Under the pieces are notes generated by a model, which was given only the letters and a program-made list of their open reading frames with translations, did no database searches and was not told the origin of the DNA. A program made the position numbers and the translations under genes. From NCBI GenBank assembly GCA_019358895.1, contig JAHHIG010000010.1, positions 91,510 through 155,509 of the forward strand: 64,000 bases of DNA. The letters run 5' to 3'. Shown in pieces: positions 1 to 8,717 of the stretch (its first letter is position 1; every line of letters starts with the position of its first letter). The DNA comes from Tildeniella nuda ZEHNDER 1965/U140. Its GTDB lineage: Bacteria; Cyanobacteriota; Cyanobacteriia; Leptolyngbyales; Leptolyngbyaceae.

Positions 1-1
1 T

Positions 2-523
2 TGGTGTTTGGGAGCGATTTCAGAGGCAAACGTTTGGGCTAGGTTTGTGACCGGAGCAGTGGTTGGAGCAGCAGTTGGAATTTTGCTGCTGCTTGTAGCG
101 CTTAACTTATATTGGGCTGTAGAAAAAGCGGACAGTTCAGCGCGGTTTTATGGCACTTCAATCGCTCCAGTCTTGGGAGGTGGAATTGGAGCAATTGGGG
201 GGGCGATCGTTGCGGCAACGGCGGGATTACACTATTTGGAAGGTGTTGCAGCAACCGACTGGGGCAGAGTTTTACTGGGTAGTTCAACTGGAGCAGTAGC
301 AGGTAACGTTGCGCTGGTCGGGTTGAGAGTTTTGTTTGAAATAAGCTCAAAAGCCTTCAGCTTCTTCCAGTTCAAGGATAAATTGGTGCAAGAATCACTA
401 GAATCGCATTTTCTTGCACCATACGAATCTTTTTTGGCGATTCTTTTGTACGAGCTGCCGTTTCTTTTTTGGGTGGGTGGACTAATTGGCGCGATCGCGG
501 GTGCAATTTTTAGCCAGTTATAG
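2..523 (+). CDS. Small glycine/alanine-rich multi-pass membrane protein, possibly 5'-truncated by the window edge
   Basis: I do not recognise this family. The first usable in-window start is a TTG at 8 (171 residues), but the frame stays open to the window edge, so the true start may lie outside. Hydrophobic segments are seen at about residues 11-34, 48-70, 86-108 and 142-170. Several carry GxxxG-type glycine spacing (for example GGGIGAIGGAIVA), which suggests tightly packed helices in the inner or thylakoid membrane. No catalytic motif is seen. It is followed by about 100 bp without features and then a gene on the opposite strand. The coding call rests on length, the coherent membrane profile and typical HIP1-containing codon use. 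Confidence 0.6.
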   Translation, partial: WCLGAISEANVWARFVTGAVVGAAVGILLLLVALNLYWAVEKADSSARFYGTSIAPVLGGGIGAIGGAIVAATAGLHYLEGVAATDWGRVLLGSSTGAVAGNVALVGLRVLFEISSKAFSFFQFKDKLVQESLESHFLAPYESFLAILLYELPFLFWVGGLIGAIAGAIFSQL

Positions 524-620
524 ATTAATCACTCTCTGATTTGTTCCCAAGATTCTTATTAGAAGTACAGAGAGTAACTCTCTTAAATCATCCTGGTTAT
601 CTATGATTGGCGATCGCGCT

Positions 621-842
621 CTAATTTATTTGAGTTTGTGACAGTGGTATGGCGATCGCTTCGATTTGAGATTCAGAGACTTCAACCGTATCTTGAGGAA
701 TCAAACCTTCGAGACTATACCCGTTTTCTCGTCCGTTTAGCATAGGGTAAAACTCTACAATTGTGCCAATGCTTCCTTGCTTCAAACGCAGCGCAGGCAT
801 ATCCTCTTTTAAAGCAACTTGTGTGAACAGTTGGAATTTCAT
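621..842 (-). CDS. DUF4926 domain protein
   Basis: A 73-residue protein. The start is the ATG at 842 because AGGAGGT lies 6-7 bases upstream. A longer frame, opening at 905, would only read through the broken gene upstream. The sequence fits the DUF4926 pattern: a short beta-rich domain with a conserved GSIGTIVEFYP segment at about residues 23-33, of the kind that starts after an 'L..G..GTIVE' turn. The family has no known biochemical activity. In cyanobacteria DUF4926 genes often sit directly downstream of a DUF6883 gene, and here a broken DUF6883 gene ends 11 bases upstream on the same strand. A toxin-antitoxin-like role for the pair is only a guess. Confidence 0.8.
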   Translation of the reverse strand: MKFQLFTQVALKEDMPALRLKQGSIGTIVEFYPMLNGRENGYSLEGLIPQDTVEVSESQIEAIAIPLSQTQIN

Positions 843-853
843 GTACTTACCTC

Positions 854-1318
854 CTACGCAGGAAACAGTGTAACAAATTGTGTTCTTCGCTCTGTAACCA
901 TCCAAATAGTTTTGACTCGTATTGCTCTACCATTTGGGCTGATTAAATTGCCCGTAGTTATATATTTTTGTCCATATTGTGTCAGGGCTGTTGGAATAGC
1001 TTCTAACGGTAAAATTTGCTCTCTCAAATCTTGCTGAAGCTGCTGCCAATTTTCTAACCTATAGCCTGCGCTAAAAACTGCGATTTATCGTCCTTCGCCA
1101 ACGGAATCAGTAGGTATTTTGTCAGTTACGCGATGTGCAACTAATTCGCCCTCATCCCCACCCTTCTCCCTGGGGAGAAGGGCTTCCAGACCGTTCCAAT
1201 TCCCTCTCCCGATGGGAGAGGGCTAGGGTGAGGGCAGTTTTGGCAGGTATTTTAGGAAAGTCGCGCATCGCGTCAGTTTTACTTCCGCAATGATGGCATT
1301 TGGATCAAGTATTGCCAT
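854..1318 (-). pseudogene. DUF6883 gene disrupted by a palindromic insertion and a frameshift
   Basis: The gene reads from ATG at 1318 (MAILDPNAIIAEVKLT...), is interrupted by the element at 1129-1272, resumes as LTKYLLIPLAKDDKSQFLA near 1127-1076, then changes frame around 1064-1080 before continuing as GYRLENWQQLQQDL and ending at the TAG at 854-856 (...QFVTLFPA). Removing the insert and restoring the frame gives a coherent DUF6883-type protein of about 108 residues. The frame change fits loss of one 4-base unit from a GCAGGCAGG-like stretch (inference). The family is of unknown function and is typically paired with DUF4926, as here. Confidence 0.8.
1129..1272. mobile_element. MITE-like 144-bp palindromic element with terminal inverted repeats
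   Basis: The ends are CGCGATGTGCAAC (1129-1141) and the inverted copy of CGCGATGCGCGAC (1260-1272), 11 of 13 matching. The interior (1148-1235) is a large imperfect palindrome of CCCTTCTCCC / GGGAGAAGGG type that resembles a repeat widely dispersed in cyanobacterial genomes. Flanks TCAGTTA (1122-1128) and TCAGTTT (1273-1279) look like a slightly diverged 7-bp target duplication. The interrupted DUF6883 reading frame independently supports insertion. No coding capacity, so it would need a transposase supplied elsewhere. Confidence 0.7.
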
Positions 1319-1373
1319 TGGCACTGAAAAACCATGCGTTGAGTTTAGCAGCAGCTTATTAAGGCTGACCTAG

Positions 1374-2870
1374 CTATTGCTTAGCTGATGCAGCGTTAGG
1401 ACGCACGTTACGCCGATTCAAGTCGAGTTTGGCGCGGAGTTCATCTTTGATACGATTGAGGATGGAGGTTTCATCGAGGGAGGAGAGGATACGGGTCACA
1501 ACGGCTTTAGGTCCATCATCGCCCCAGGAGGCACCGTTGGCGAGATATGCCTTGGTGACTTGCCCGATCGCGTATGTCGAAACCCCGGCAACGCCCGCTT
1601 GAGTCAGGGCTACAGATACATAGGCACCCAACGACACGCCACCTGTGGCAGGTGCCGCTAGACCGAGCAAGCTTTTCAGCGAACCGAGTCCCAGCGTTGC
1701 CAGCAGTTCACTGGCAGTCACGCCACCCATTGCCAGCGCAATTTTTTGCAGCAAGTTGATAGCACCATGCTGAGTCATGCTGATGCCGTAGAGCTTGGAG
1801 AGGGAGAGAATCAGGGCGACATCAATGACGGCGCTGCTCAGCAGATCGACGACGGTGATGGGGTTGAGCGCGATCGCCACTGCTTTTGTGATCACGCCAT
1901 TCCAGATCACGCGATCGGCGCTCTGATTGCGGATATCCATTTTGCGATCAACCAGGCGATCGTTCACATCATCAGCAAACAGCATCGTGTTGAGTGCTAC
2001 GAGCGCTTTGCCTTCGCGATACAGGATTTCGAGAATTTTCAGCTTTAGCTCGTCGATTTGCGGTTCGCCTGTGCTGAGTTGTGCGGCAACGCGACCATCG
2101 GGACGGCGGACTGCCTTTGCCTGTAACGGCGAGGCGGCTGCCATGACAATTTCATCGGGTGAGAGCAGTTCCCGCACGCGTTCGTCTCGGATTTTGTGAT
2201 AAATGGCGAGGCGATCGGCATCGGGATATTGGTCGATTTTATTAAACACCAGCAGGATGGGCTTGCTGGCATTTCGCAGCTCTGATAACGCCTGGTATTC
2301 TACCTTTGTCATGTCGCCTGCAATCAGAAACAGAATCAAGTCTGCTTGCTTGGCAACTTGCCGCGCCAGTGCTTCTCGCGCTTCGCCATCTACTTCATCA
2401 ATGCCGGGAGTGTCAATCAGTTCGATGTGAGAATCGCCAACGCTGGGTAGAGCAACGCGCAGAATGGGGCGGTTACTGCCAGCAATTGCCTCGCGCTTGA
2501 TGTTCCAGCTTGCGGTTTGGGACGCACGAGTGACACCATGAACGGGTCCCGTCTCGAAGACACGATCGCCCAACAAGGCATTCAGCAACGATGACTTACC
2601 GCGTCCCACCATGCCAAAAACGGCAATGTGAACCACCTGGCGATCGAGCTTATCCAGCAGCGCTTCTAGCCCACCGATTTCTGGCTCCAGTCCACGCCGT
2701 TCTTGCGGAGTTAAGTCCAGGTTCTCAACTAACTCATGCAACGCACTTTGAGCCTGCCGATAGTTCAGCTCTGCTTGAATGTCTTCAAATCCAAGAATAG
2801 CTTCGTCAAGCTCCTGACTAAATTGGCTGTGCCTTTGAGGTGACCCCAAAGTTGGCGATGGCTCAGACAT
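1374..2870 (-). CDS. Membrane-associated GTPase with C-terminal DUF697-like domain
   Basis: A 498-residue Era/YihA-type P-loop GTPase. The G1 loop GMVGRGKS is at about residues 86-93, the G3 DTPG at 153-156 and the G4 NKID at 210-213, all intact, so GTP binding is expected. The C-terminal half (about 300-450) is rich in hydrophobic helices of the DUF697 type, with a long alanine/glycine-rich stretch, indicating membrane association. Such cyanobacterial proteins (Slr1462-like) are conserved but their process is unknown. The N-terminal 80 residues are helical and charged. It is followed upstream, on the same strand, by the DUF948/YtxH envelope genes, though a 90-bp gap makes co-transcription uncertain. 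Confidence 0.88.
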   Translation of the reverse strand: MSEPSPTLGSPQRHSQFSQELDEAILGFEDIQAELNYRQAQSALHELVENLDLTPQERRGLEPEIGGLEALLDKLDRQVVHIAVFGMVGRGKSSLLNALLGDRVFETGPVHGVTRASQTASWNIKREAIAGSNRPILRVALPSVGDSHIELIDTPGIDEVDGEAREALARQVAKQADLILFLIAGDMTKVEYQALSELRNASKPILLVFNKIDQYPDADRLAIYHKIRDERVRELLSPDEIVMAAASPLQAKAVRRPDGRVAAQLSTGEPQIDELKLKILEILYREGKALVALNTMLFADDVNDRLVDRKMDIRNQSADRVIWNGVITKAVAIALNPITVVDLLSSAVIDVALILSLSKLYGISMTQHGAINLLQKIALAMGGVTASELLATLGLGSLKSLLGLAAPATGGVSLGAYVSVALTQAGVAGVSTYAIGQVTKAYLANGASWGDDGPKAVVTRILSSLDETSILNRIKDELRAKLDLNRRNVRPNAASAKQ

Positions 2871-2960
2871 AAATGACGCTAGTCATAATTTGGGTGACTG
2901 CTTCATCCTAGCGATTTCGCACGAAGACTAGAGTGCGGATGACTTGTCCTTGCCACAACT

Positions 2961-3737
2961 TCAATCCTGATAATCGATCGTTTCGGTGCCGTGTTGATAA
3001 TCGAATGGATCAGGGATCGCAGTATTGGGATTGGGTTGATTGGGGCGAGACGATCGCGAGCGTTCAACCTTACGCGCTGTAGGCGTTGACGATCCGTTTT
3101 CACTGCTGCTGCGGGGATCGCTGGAGTCGGGTGAAGCCAGATCAGGAGTACGATCAGGTATAGACTGCTTCAGCGGTTCCTCTGGAGACGCTACACGTCG
3201 ATTAGGGTATGCGGCTTCTGATGGTGCGTCGCTGAGATGTTTACTGCTATACGAGGCACTGGTATATGAATCACTGGTAGATGAATCACTGTCGTAGGAG
3301 GCGCTATTGCGTTCGGCTTGGGGTCGTGGTGTCGGCGGGCGATCGACCCTACGTCGTTGAGTGGTAGACTTCGGCGATCGAGTAAACGTCCTCCAGGCAG
3401 CTTTAAGACCAACCACTACGCTACGAGTGCTGTATTGCACACGCTGAGCCTGTTGGCGCACTCCCGTTAAGCTCTGATCTACCTGCTTTACGACCTGACC
3501 AGCACTCTGCACGCCTTCACTCACATCCTCTGTCAAGTCGCTGATCTCCAGCCCTGTGAGCCGAATTGCTTGTAAGGTGGGCGGAAACTCGCGTCGAAGC
3601 GTATCAAACAGTTTCTCAGCACTCCGGGCAGCGCGGGAAAGCTCTCTAAAGGTGGGGATCGCTATGACCAGCACGATCGTCAGGCTAACCGTGACGAACA
3701 GCAAAGACAACACTAGCCAGAACAACGGATCAGTCAC
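2961..3737 (-). CDS. DUF948 membrane-anchored coiled-coil protein with Ser-rich tail
   Basis: A 258-residue protein. One N-terminal transmembrane segment (about residues 4-28) is followed by an amphipathic helical DUF948 region (about 30-118), then a long low-complexity tail dominated by serine, proline and charged residues (about 120-258, including alternating S/D/Y segments). DUF948 proteins are single-pass membrane proteins of unknown role. In cyanobacteria they co-occur with YtxH proteins, as here, where the YtxH gene lies 8 bases upstream on the same strand. Co-transcription is therefore very likely. The tail looks disordered and is probably poorly conserved. Confidence 0.85.
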   Translation of the reverse strand: MTDPLFWLVLSLLFVTVSLTIVLVIAIPTFRELSRAARSAEKLFDTLRREFPPTLQAIRLTGLEISDLTEDVSEGVQSAGQVVKQVDQSLTGVRQQAQRVQYSTRSVVVGLKAAWRTFTRSPKSTTQRRRVDRPPTPRPQAERNSASYDSDSSTSDSYTSASYSSKHLSDAPSEAAYPNRRVASPEEPLKQSIPDRTPDLASPDSSDPRSSSENGSSTPTARKVERSRSSRPNQPNPNTAIPDPFDYQHGTETIDYQD

Positions 3738-3745
3738 AGGTATGC

Positions 3746-4096
3746 CTACAGCAGATTGTCGTGAGCAGGAGACTCCATCTCAGGTCGCGGGATTTCAGCC
3801 GTTTCTAGCGCCTGATGCTCTTGTTGGGTGGCTTCAAGACCCGCCGCGATCGCCTCTCGCAGTCGCACAAGTGTACCGTCCCAGTTTCGCAACGCTGATT
3901 CAGACAGGCGATCGGCTTGGAGCTGTACACTACTCGACAGATCTTCTGCCAATTCTGGTAAAGCGTCGGCTGATTTCTTCAAAAACTGGCGAGTTTCACG
4001 TCCAGCACGAGGCGCTAAGAGAATGCCAGTGAGTGTGCCGATCGCGGTTCCCACCAGTAGTCCTCCCAGAAATGCTCCAGAGCGGTTGTTTGACAT
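3746..4096 (-). CDS. YtxH domain protein
   Basis: A 116-residue protein. The start at 4096 (MSNNRSGAFLGGLL) is chosen because AAGGAAAA lies about 8 bases upstream and because the extension to 4216 is non-homologous, basic and cysteine-containing. The N-terminus has the YtxH signature: a glycine-rich membrane segment (GGLLVGTAIGTLTGILLAP, residues 11-29) followed by GRETR and a helical tail. YtxH proteins are general envelope or stress-associated proteins without known chemistry. It is the middle gene of an apparent three-gene set with the small membrane protein upstream and the DUF948 protein downstream. Confidence 0.88.
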   Translation of the reverse strand: MSNNRSGAFLGGLLVGTAIGTLTGILLAPRAGRETRQFLKKSADALPELAEDLSSSVQLQADRLSESALRNWDGTLVRLREAIAAGLEATQQEHQALETAEIPRPEMESPAHDNLL

Positions 4097-4383
4097 GTTC
4101 TGGTTTTCCTTCTTAACTACGACTCGCCGTCTTGTGTGCAAACTGCCAGCGCCAAAACCCGACCTGTTTAATCCAGTCTCACCGAAGCAAGACAGAAGCA
4201 GCAGATGAAACCGCATTTAAAGCAGCGTACTTCAGGCAGTAAGGCATTGGCAGTACTGGCACTAACACCTTCTAAATCTACCCCAACATTACCCCGACGA
4301 TTGGTCGCTTGCCTCTGTATGCAACAGGTGTGCTCTAAAAGGTTGCTTTTTCGCTGCAACGTCAACCGCTCAAGGGGAGTAAT

Positions 4384-4737
4384 CTACCGAAGGGAGCGGC
4401 TTGGTGAGGCTTTGCTAGGCGATCGCGATCGCTGCACAAGCAGGAAGCGGCGCTGCCACAGCGTTTGTCCTAAACTGAGAAGCGCTAGAGCCTGTTGAGC
4501 ACGTTGAAGCTGAGGTTCCAGGCTCCGATAGTGTGCTCGTAATTGATCGATGCCAGAGTGTCCTCTAGCAATTGTGTCCGGCGCACGGTGCAGTACCCGA
4601 TGTACCGCTCGTTCAAACGATGATAGCGTGTTAGCTGCTCTTGCCAAGCGATGTTTGAGTCGCCAAAGCTGCCAGGCAGCAACTAAGCAAAGCAACCCAA
4701 CACTCACATTGCATACTAAAACAGTGATCAACATCAA
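4384..4737 (-). CDS. Small single-pass membrane protein upstream of ytxH
   Basis: 117 residues from ATG at 4737. A second ATG at 4734 is equally possible. One strong transmembrane helix (about residues 3-24) precedes a basic, helix-forming, alanine/leucine-rich cytoplasmic part with a very arginine- and serine-rich C-terminus. I do not recognise a named domain. Proteins of this shape commonly accompany YtxH and DUF948 genes in cyanobacteria, which fits its position 287 bases upstream of the YtxH gene on the same strand. Function unknown. Confidence 0.65.
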   Translation of the reverse strand: MMLITVLVCNVSVGLLCLVAAWQLWRLKHRLARAANTLSSFERAVHRVLHRAPDTIARGHSGIDQLRAHYRSLEPQLQRAQQALALLSLGQTLWQRRFLLVQRSRSPSKASPSRSLR

Positions 4738-4962
4738 ACGTCTCGTATTAAGTCGATGGACACCGCTAACGGCTTTCAGCTTTTAGGCTAGTAAGGCTCA
4801 CCTTATAAAGTATTGTAGGTCGAGTTTTCTCTGGAAACACGCTTGAGCGCTCCCGCACCATCGATCGTTCCAGAGTTGATTCTGGCAAGAGTGAACGAAT
4901 GCAACACGGAATCATCAAAGGCTTCATTGCAGGCAATAATCATCTGAGAGTGAGGAATCATT

Positions 4963-7116
4963 ATGGTGCAGGGGACTTCGACAACCCTTTTTGTCAATCC
5001 AGCAGCGGGTAACGATAGTAGTAGCGGCACACAGGCGGCTCCCTTCAAAACGATTAGCCGTGCGCTTCAAGCGGCTCAAGCAGGTACAGCCATTCAACTG
5101 GCATCAGGCACTTACAGCTCTGCGACCGGTGAGGCGTTTCCAATCAAAATTCCTTCGGGGGTAACGGTGATCGGTAGCGAAGCCAGCAAAGGCAGCGGTA
5201 TTTTAATCTCCGGCAGCGGTATCTTTCCCAGCCCCACGTTTGCCAACCAGAATGTTACCTTTCAACTGGCAAATAATGCTCAATTAAAGGGCGTAACGGT
5301 CACAAATCCGGAGATTCGCGGTACGGGAGCGTGGGTTGAGTCGACTAATCCCACGATCGCCAACAACACTTTTACCAACTGCAAGCGCGAGGGCGTTTTT
5401 GCCACAGGTACGGCAACACCTCTCGTGACAGGCAATGTTGTCATCCAAAACTCCGCCAGCGGGTTTTCCATCACGCGCAATTCTAAAGGCGAATGGCGAC
5501 AAAACGTCTGTCGGCAAACTGGTTTTGGAATCGCCGTTGGCGATAGCGCCGCACCGCTTTTAGCAGAAAACCAAATTTCTGAAAATCGTGCTGGCATTGT
5601 CATTAACAAGCAATCAAAAGCAGTGCTGCGCGGCAATATTGTTCAGAACAATACAGAAGCTGGCTTGGTCGTCACGGAGACAGCGCTACCGGATTTGGGC
5701 AACAGTCAGGCTCCAGGCGGCAATATTTTTCGGCAAAACGGACAGTTTGATATTCAAAACGGCACAACCCTCACGCTGATTTCAGTTGGCAATCAAGTTG
5801 ATCCCACCAAGGTACAGGGCGCGATCGACTTTGTTGGCAATGAGATTCCAACCCCTGCACCGGTGCCTTCGGCAACTCCAACCCCCACGCCTGCACCCAC
5901 TCCCACGCCTGCACCCACTCCCACGCCTGCACCCCCACCCTCAAATCCAGCCGGGTTTGACGATACGCAGGGACATTGGGCAGAGTCGTTTATTCAGGGG
6001 TTAGTCAGCAGGGGCTTTATCAGCGGTTTCCCAGATGGCACGTTCAAACCCGAAGCACCCATTACCCGTGCTCAGTATGCAGCGGTGATTGCGAAAACCT
6101 TTGATTTGCCTGCCAAGCAACCTGCTAAACGCTTTAGTGACGTACCACAGAGTTTTTGGGCGGCTGATCTGATCATAAAAGCCAACCAGATGGGCTTTAT
6201 TACAGGATTTCCAGACAATACGTTTCGTCCCAATCAAAACCTGACTCGCGTCCAGTTGATCGTCTCGCTGATTGGCGGGATTGGTCTCACAGGCGGTGTT
6301 TTGGATGTGTTGAAGGTGTATAGCGATCGCGCCCAGATTCCCAGCTATGCCACCGAGAACGTGGCGATCGCAACCCAGCGCCGGATTGTGGTCAATCATC
6401 CCAACGTCCGACAACTGGAACCCATGCGGGATGCGACACGTGCCGAAGTGGTCGCCATCATTTACCAATCGCTTGTGGCGCTGAACCGGGCACCCGCGAT
6501 CGTGTCTGCCTTTATCGTCGCGCCCGATGCTCCATTACCCCTCTTCACCGATATTCAAGGGCATTGGGCAGCCGATTTTATCGTCGGATTGGCGAATCAG
6601 AACCTGATTAGTGGCTTTGAGGACGGCAGCTTTAAGCCTGATGTCACGATGAACCGCGCCCAGTATGCTGCGATCATTGCCAAAGCCTTCAACCCACCAC
6701 CGAAGCGCACTGTGGTTAATTTTGCCGATATTCCTGCCAACTTTTGGGCGAAACCCGCGATCGACCAGGCGTATCAGGGTGGGTTTATTTCCGGCTTTCC
6801 TGATGGCACGTTTAAACCAAATCAGAATGTCTTGCGGCTTCAGGTTTGGCTCTCGCTGGTGAGTGGTTTGGGCTTACCTGTAGGCGATATGAGTTTACTC
6901 AATGGGTACGACGATCGCAGCAGTGTGCCCCAGAATGCTCAGGATGAGGTGGCTACGGCGACAAAAGCGAAAATCGTCGTAAACTTCCCCAACGTCCGAC
7001 AGCTAAATGCGACGCGTGAGGCGACTAGAGCAGAAGTCGTGGCGATCGTGTATCAGGGGTTAGTCCAGGCAGGACGAGCCGCTGCGATTAATTCGCCGTA
7101 CATTGTTGCAGTGTAA
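4963..7116 (+). CDS. DUF1565 parallel beta-helix protein with S-layer homology (SLH) domains
   Basis: A 717-residue protein. Residues about 8-285 form a DUF1565/right-handed beta-helix region (NPAAGNDSSSGTQAAPFKTI start, then NNTF/GNVV/ENQI coil repeats). A Pro/Thr tandem linker (PTPTPA units) occupies about 296-326. After it come two three-part SLH blocks (about 330-510 and 527-705) with clear GHWA...FISGFPDGTFKP modules. SLH domains anchor proteins to peptidoglycan-linked polymers or act in the periplasm, and beta-helices often bind or cut polysaccharide. The start is the ATG at 4963, with GTGAGG upstream and an in-frame stop just before it, so no classical signal peptide is present. A hairpin follows the stop. 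Confidence 0.9.
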   Translation: MVQGTSTTLFVNPAAGNDSSSGTQAAPFKTISRALQAAQAGTAIQLASGTYSSATGEAFPIKIPSGVTVIGSEASKGSGILISGSGIFPSPTFANQNVTFQLANNAQLKGVTVTNPEIRGTGAWVESTNPTIANNTFTNCKREGVFATGTATPLVTGNVVIQNSASGFSITRNSKGEWRQNVCRQTGFGIAVGDSAAPLLAENQISENRAGIVINKQSKAVLRGNIVQNNTEAGLVVTETALPDLGNSQAPGGNIFRQNGQFDIQNGTTLTLISVGNQVDPTKVQGAIDFVGNEIPTPAPVPSATPTPTPAPTPTPAPTPTPAPPPSNPAGFDDTQGHWAESFIQGLVSRGFISGFPDGTFKPEAPITRAQYAAVIAKTFDLPAKQPAKRFSDVPQSFWAADLIIKANQMGFITGFPDNTFRPNQNLTRVQLIVSLIGGIGLTGGVLDVLKVYSDRAQIPSYATENVAIATQRRIVVNHPNVRQLEPMRDATRAEVVAIIYQSLVALNRAPAIVSAFIVAPDAPLPLFTDIQGHWAADFIVGLANQNLISGFEDGSFKPDVTMNRAQYAAIIAKAFNPPPKRTVVNFADIPANFWAKPAIDQAYQGGFISGFPDGTFKPNQNVLRLQVWLSLVSGLGLPVGDMSLLNGYDDRSSVPQNAQDEVATATKAKIVVNFPNVRQLNATREATRAEVVAIVYQGLVQAGRAAAINSPYIVAV

Positions 7117-7124
7117 GAGTGTTG

Positions 7125-7183
7125 ACCGCAGAGGCGCAGAGCACGCAGAGTAAAGGCTCAGCGGACTCTGCATCTCTGCGGTT
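7125..7183. terminator. Bidirectional terminator-like hairpin between convergent genes
   Basis: Long inverted repeat with arms of 17-18 bases (ACCGCAGAGGCGCAGAG against CTCTGCATCTCTGCGGTT, about 14 paired positions) and a loop of about 24 bases. It fills the 65-bp space between the convergent SLH gene and ispH and touches the ispH stop codon. The same GCAGAG-type inverted repeat is widely scattered in cyanobacteria, so it may be a mobile palindrome that now serves as a terminator. Confidence 0.6.
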
Positions 7184-8399
7184 AGATCGTTCGTACCAGT
7201 GAGTCTGTTGCTTTTAGCTCAAAGATTTTCTCTAGAACATCCTCGACGATTTTGTCGGGTGTTGATGCGCCAGAGGTAATTCCCACCACAACGGAGCCGT
7301 TGGGTAGCCAATTTTCGACTACTTCTAAATCGCGCTTTAGAGGCTTATGCTCAATCCGGTTGCCGGGACCAATGCGATCGGCACTGTCGATGTGGTATGA
7401 GGGAATGCCACGCTCGATCGCGATTTCTTGTAAATGAGTGGTGTTGGACGAGTTATAGCCGCCAATGACCATCATTAAATCCAGTTTTTCTTCGACGAGC
7501 TGGAACATCGCATCCTGACGTTCTTGCGTGGCATCGCAGATGGTATTGAAGCTCAGGAAATGCTGATTGAGTTGATCGGGACCATACTTTCGCATCATCG
7601 TGCGCTCAAACAGTTTGCCCAACTGCTCTGTTTCACCTTTCAGCATGGTGGTCTGGTTCGCAATGCCAACCCGATCTAGATCGAAATCAGGATCAAAACC
7701 AGCCGAGTGGGCACGATCGAATTTGGTCATAAACTCAGCGCGATCGCCACCATTGAGGATGTAGTTGGCAACGTACTCTGCTTCCGCCATGTTCAGCACG
7801 ATCAGATACTTGCCTGCAAACGAACTGGTCGCAACCGTTTCCTCGTGGTTGTACTTGCCGTGGATGATGGAGGTGTAGTCTACTTTCTTGTGCTTTTCAA
7901 CCGTCGTCCAGACTTTAGACACCCAGGGGCAGGTGGTATCCACGATCGTGCAACCCCGCTCATTCAAAAACTGCATCTCCTGCACACTGGCTCCAAACGC
8001 AGGCAAAATCACCACGTCACCCCGATCGATCCCCGAAAAATCTTTTTCGCCATGCGTCACTTCAATGAACTGCACATTCATCTCTCGCAGGCGCTGGTTG
8101 ACCGAAGGATTGTGGATAATCTCATTCGTAATCCAGATCTGCTCTGTTGGAAAATGCTGCCGCGTTTCGTACGCCATCGCTACTGCCCGTTCGACTCCCC
8201 AGCAAAAGCCAAATGCCTCTGCCAGACGAATAGTGACTGCTCCCCGTTGAATGGTGAAGTGGTTAGTACGAATCTGCTGCACCAGGCTGCTTTGATATTC
8301 CGACTGCATCTGGTCAGAGACATCAGCTTCGTGCCCAAACCCCTTCCGGTGATAGTTCTCCGAACTGTTTAGCGATCGCTTAAAGGCTCTTGTATCCAT
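7182..8399 (-). CDS. ispH: 4-hydroxy-3-methylbut-2-enyl diphosphate reductase (cyanobacterial long form)
   Basis: Last enzyme of the MEP pathway: it reduces HMBPP to isopentenyl and dimethylallyl diphosphate with a [4Fe-4S] cluster and reduced ferredoxin, feeding carotenoid, phytol and quinone synthesis. The 405-residue product carries the three cluster cysteines in GFCWGVERA (C66), TTCPWV (C157) and TICDATQER (C288). The start at 8399 ([10 protein letters not shown]) matches the conserved cyanobacterial N-terminus. An upstream in-frame ATG region reaching 8453 is possible but not conserved. It is monocistronic in appearance and divergent from the RRM gene. Confidence 0.95.
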   Translation of the reverse strand: MDTRAFKRSLNSSENYHRKGFGHEADVSDQMQSEYQSSLVQQIRTNHFTIQRGAVTIRLAEAFGFCWGVERAVAMAYETRQHFPTEQIWITNEIIHNPSVNQRLREMNVQFIEVTHGEKDFSGIDRGDVVILPAFGASVQEMQFLNERGCTIVDTTCPWVSKVWTTVEKHKKVDYTSIIHGKYNHEETVATSSFAGKYLIVLNMAEAEYVANYILNGGDRAEFMTKFDRAHSAGFDPDFDLDRVGIANQTTMLKGETEQLGKLFERTMMRKYGPDQLNQHFLSFNTICDATQERQDAMFQLVEEKLDLMMVIGGYNSSNTTHLQEIAIERGIPSYHIDSADRIGPGNRIEHKPLKRDLEVVENWLPNGSVVVGITSGASTPDKIVEDVLEKIFELKATDSLVRTI

Positions 8400-8717
8400 A
8401 CCTTGCATTTCCTCTGTTGCAACCACACCCGACACTTGGCTTCCTTTCATCATACGCGCTGGCGCGATCGTGAACTAACGGTTGATGGAAAGCAGAAGAC
8501 AAAAGCCCAAATTTTCAAATGCAGCCTTCTCATCAGATGTAACCTTCTTAGAAGACATTTTCTTAAACTGTGGACATTTTGCTAGATCTATGCTCCTTCT
8601 CGAAATTCTGCTATGATAGCTCCCAAAGTGTTCAAATTGCTCATCGCTAAGGTAGTCAAGCGTTTGCTGCTTTAACCGCAATTGGACGTGTCCCTCGAAA
8701 CTTGGTTGGAGAGAAGC
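8400..8717. other. Divergent promoter region and long leader of the RRM gene
   Basis: About 318 bases without a convincing gene between ispH (minus) and the RRM gene (plus). It is AT-rich in its middle and must hold both promoters. A minus-strand frame at 8475-8681 has no recognisable domain or Shine-Dalgarno signal and is not called. Confidence 0.5.
8612..8617 (+). promoter_or_regulatory. Candidate -10 box of the RRM gene
   Basis: TATGAT on the plus strand. No good -35 match sits 17 bases upstream. Initiation near 8624 would give a leader of about 95 bases before the GTG start. Long leaders are usual for cyanobacterial cold-regulated rbp genes. This is a motif match only. Confidence 0.3.

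Noticed and set aside
819..1037. Plus-strand frame of 72 codons
   Set aside because: It is antisense to the DUF6883 remnant and shows no domain or Shine-Dalgarno signal.
7707..8372. Plus-strand frame of 221 codons
   Set aside because: Antisense shadow of ispH, whose conserved cysteine motifs are on the minus strand.
8475..8681. Minus-strand frame of 68 codons upstream of ispH
   Set aside because: Lies in the divergent promoter and leader region, has no homology that I know and no Shine-Dalgarno signal.
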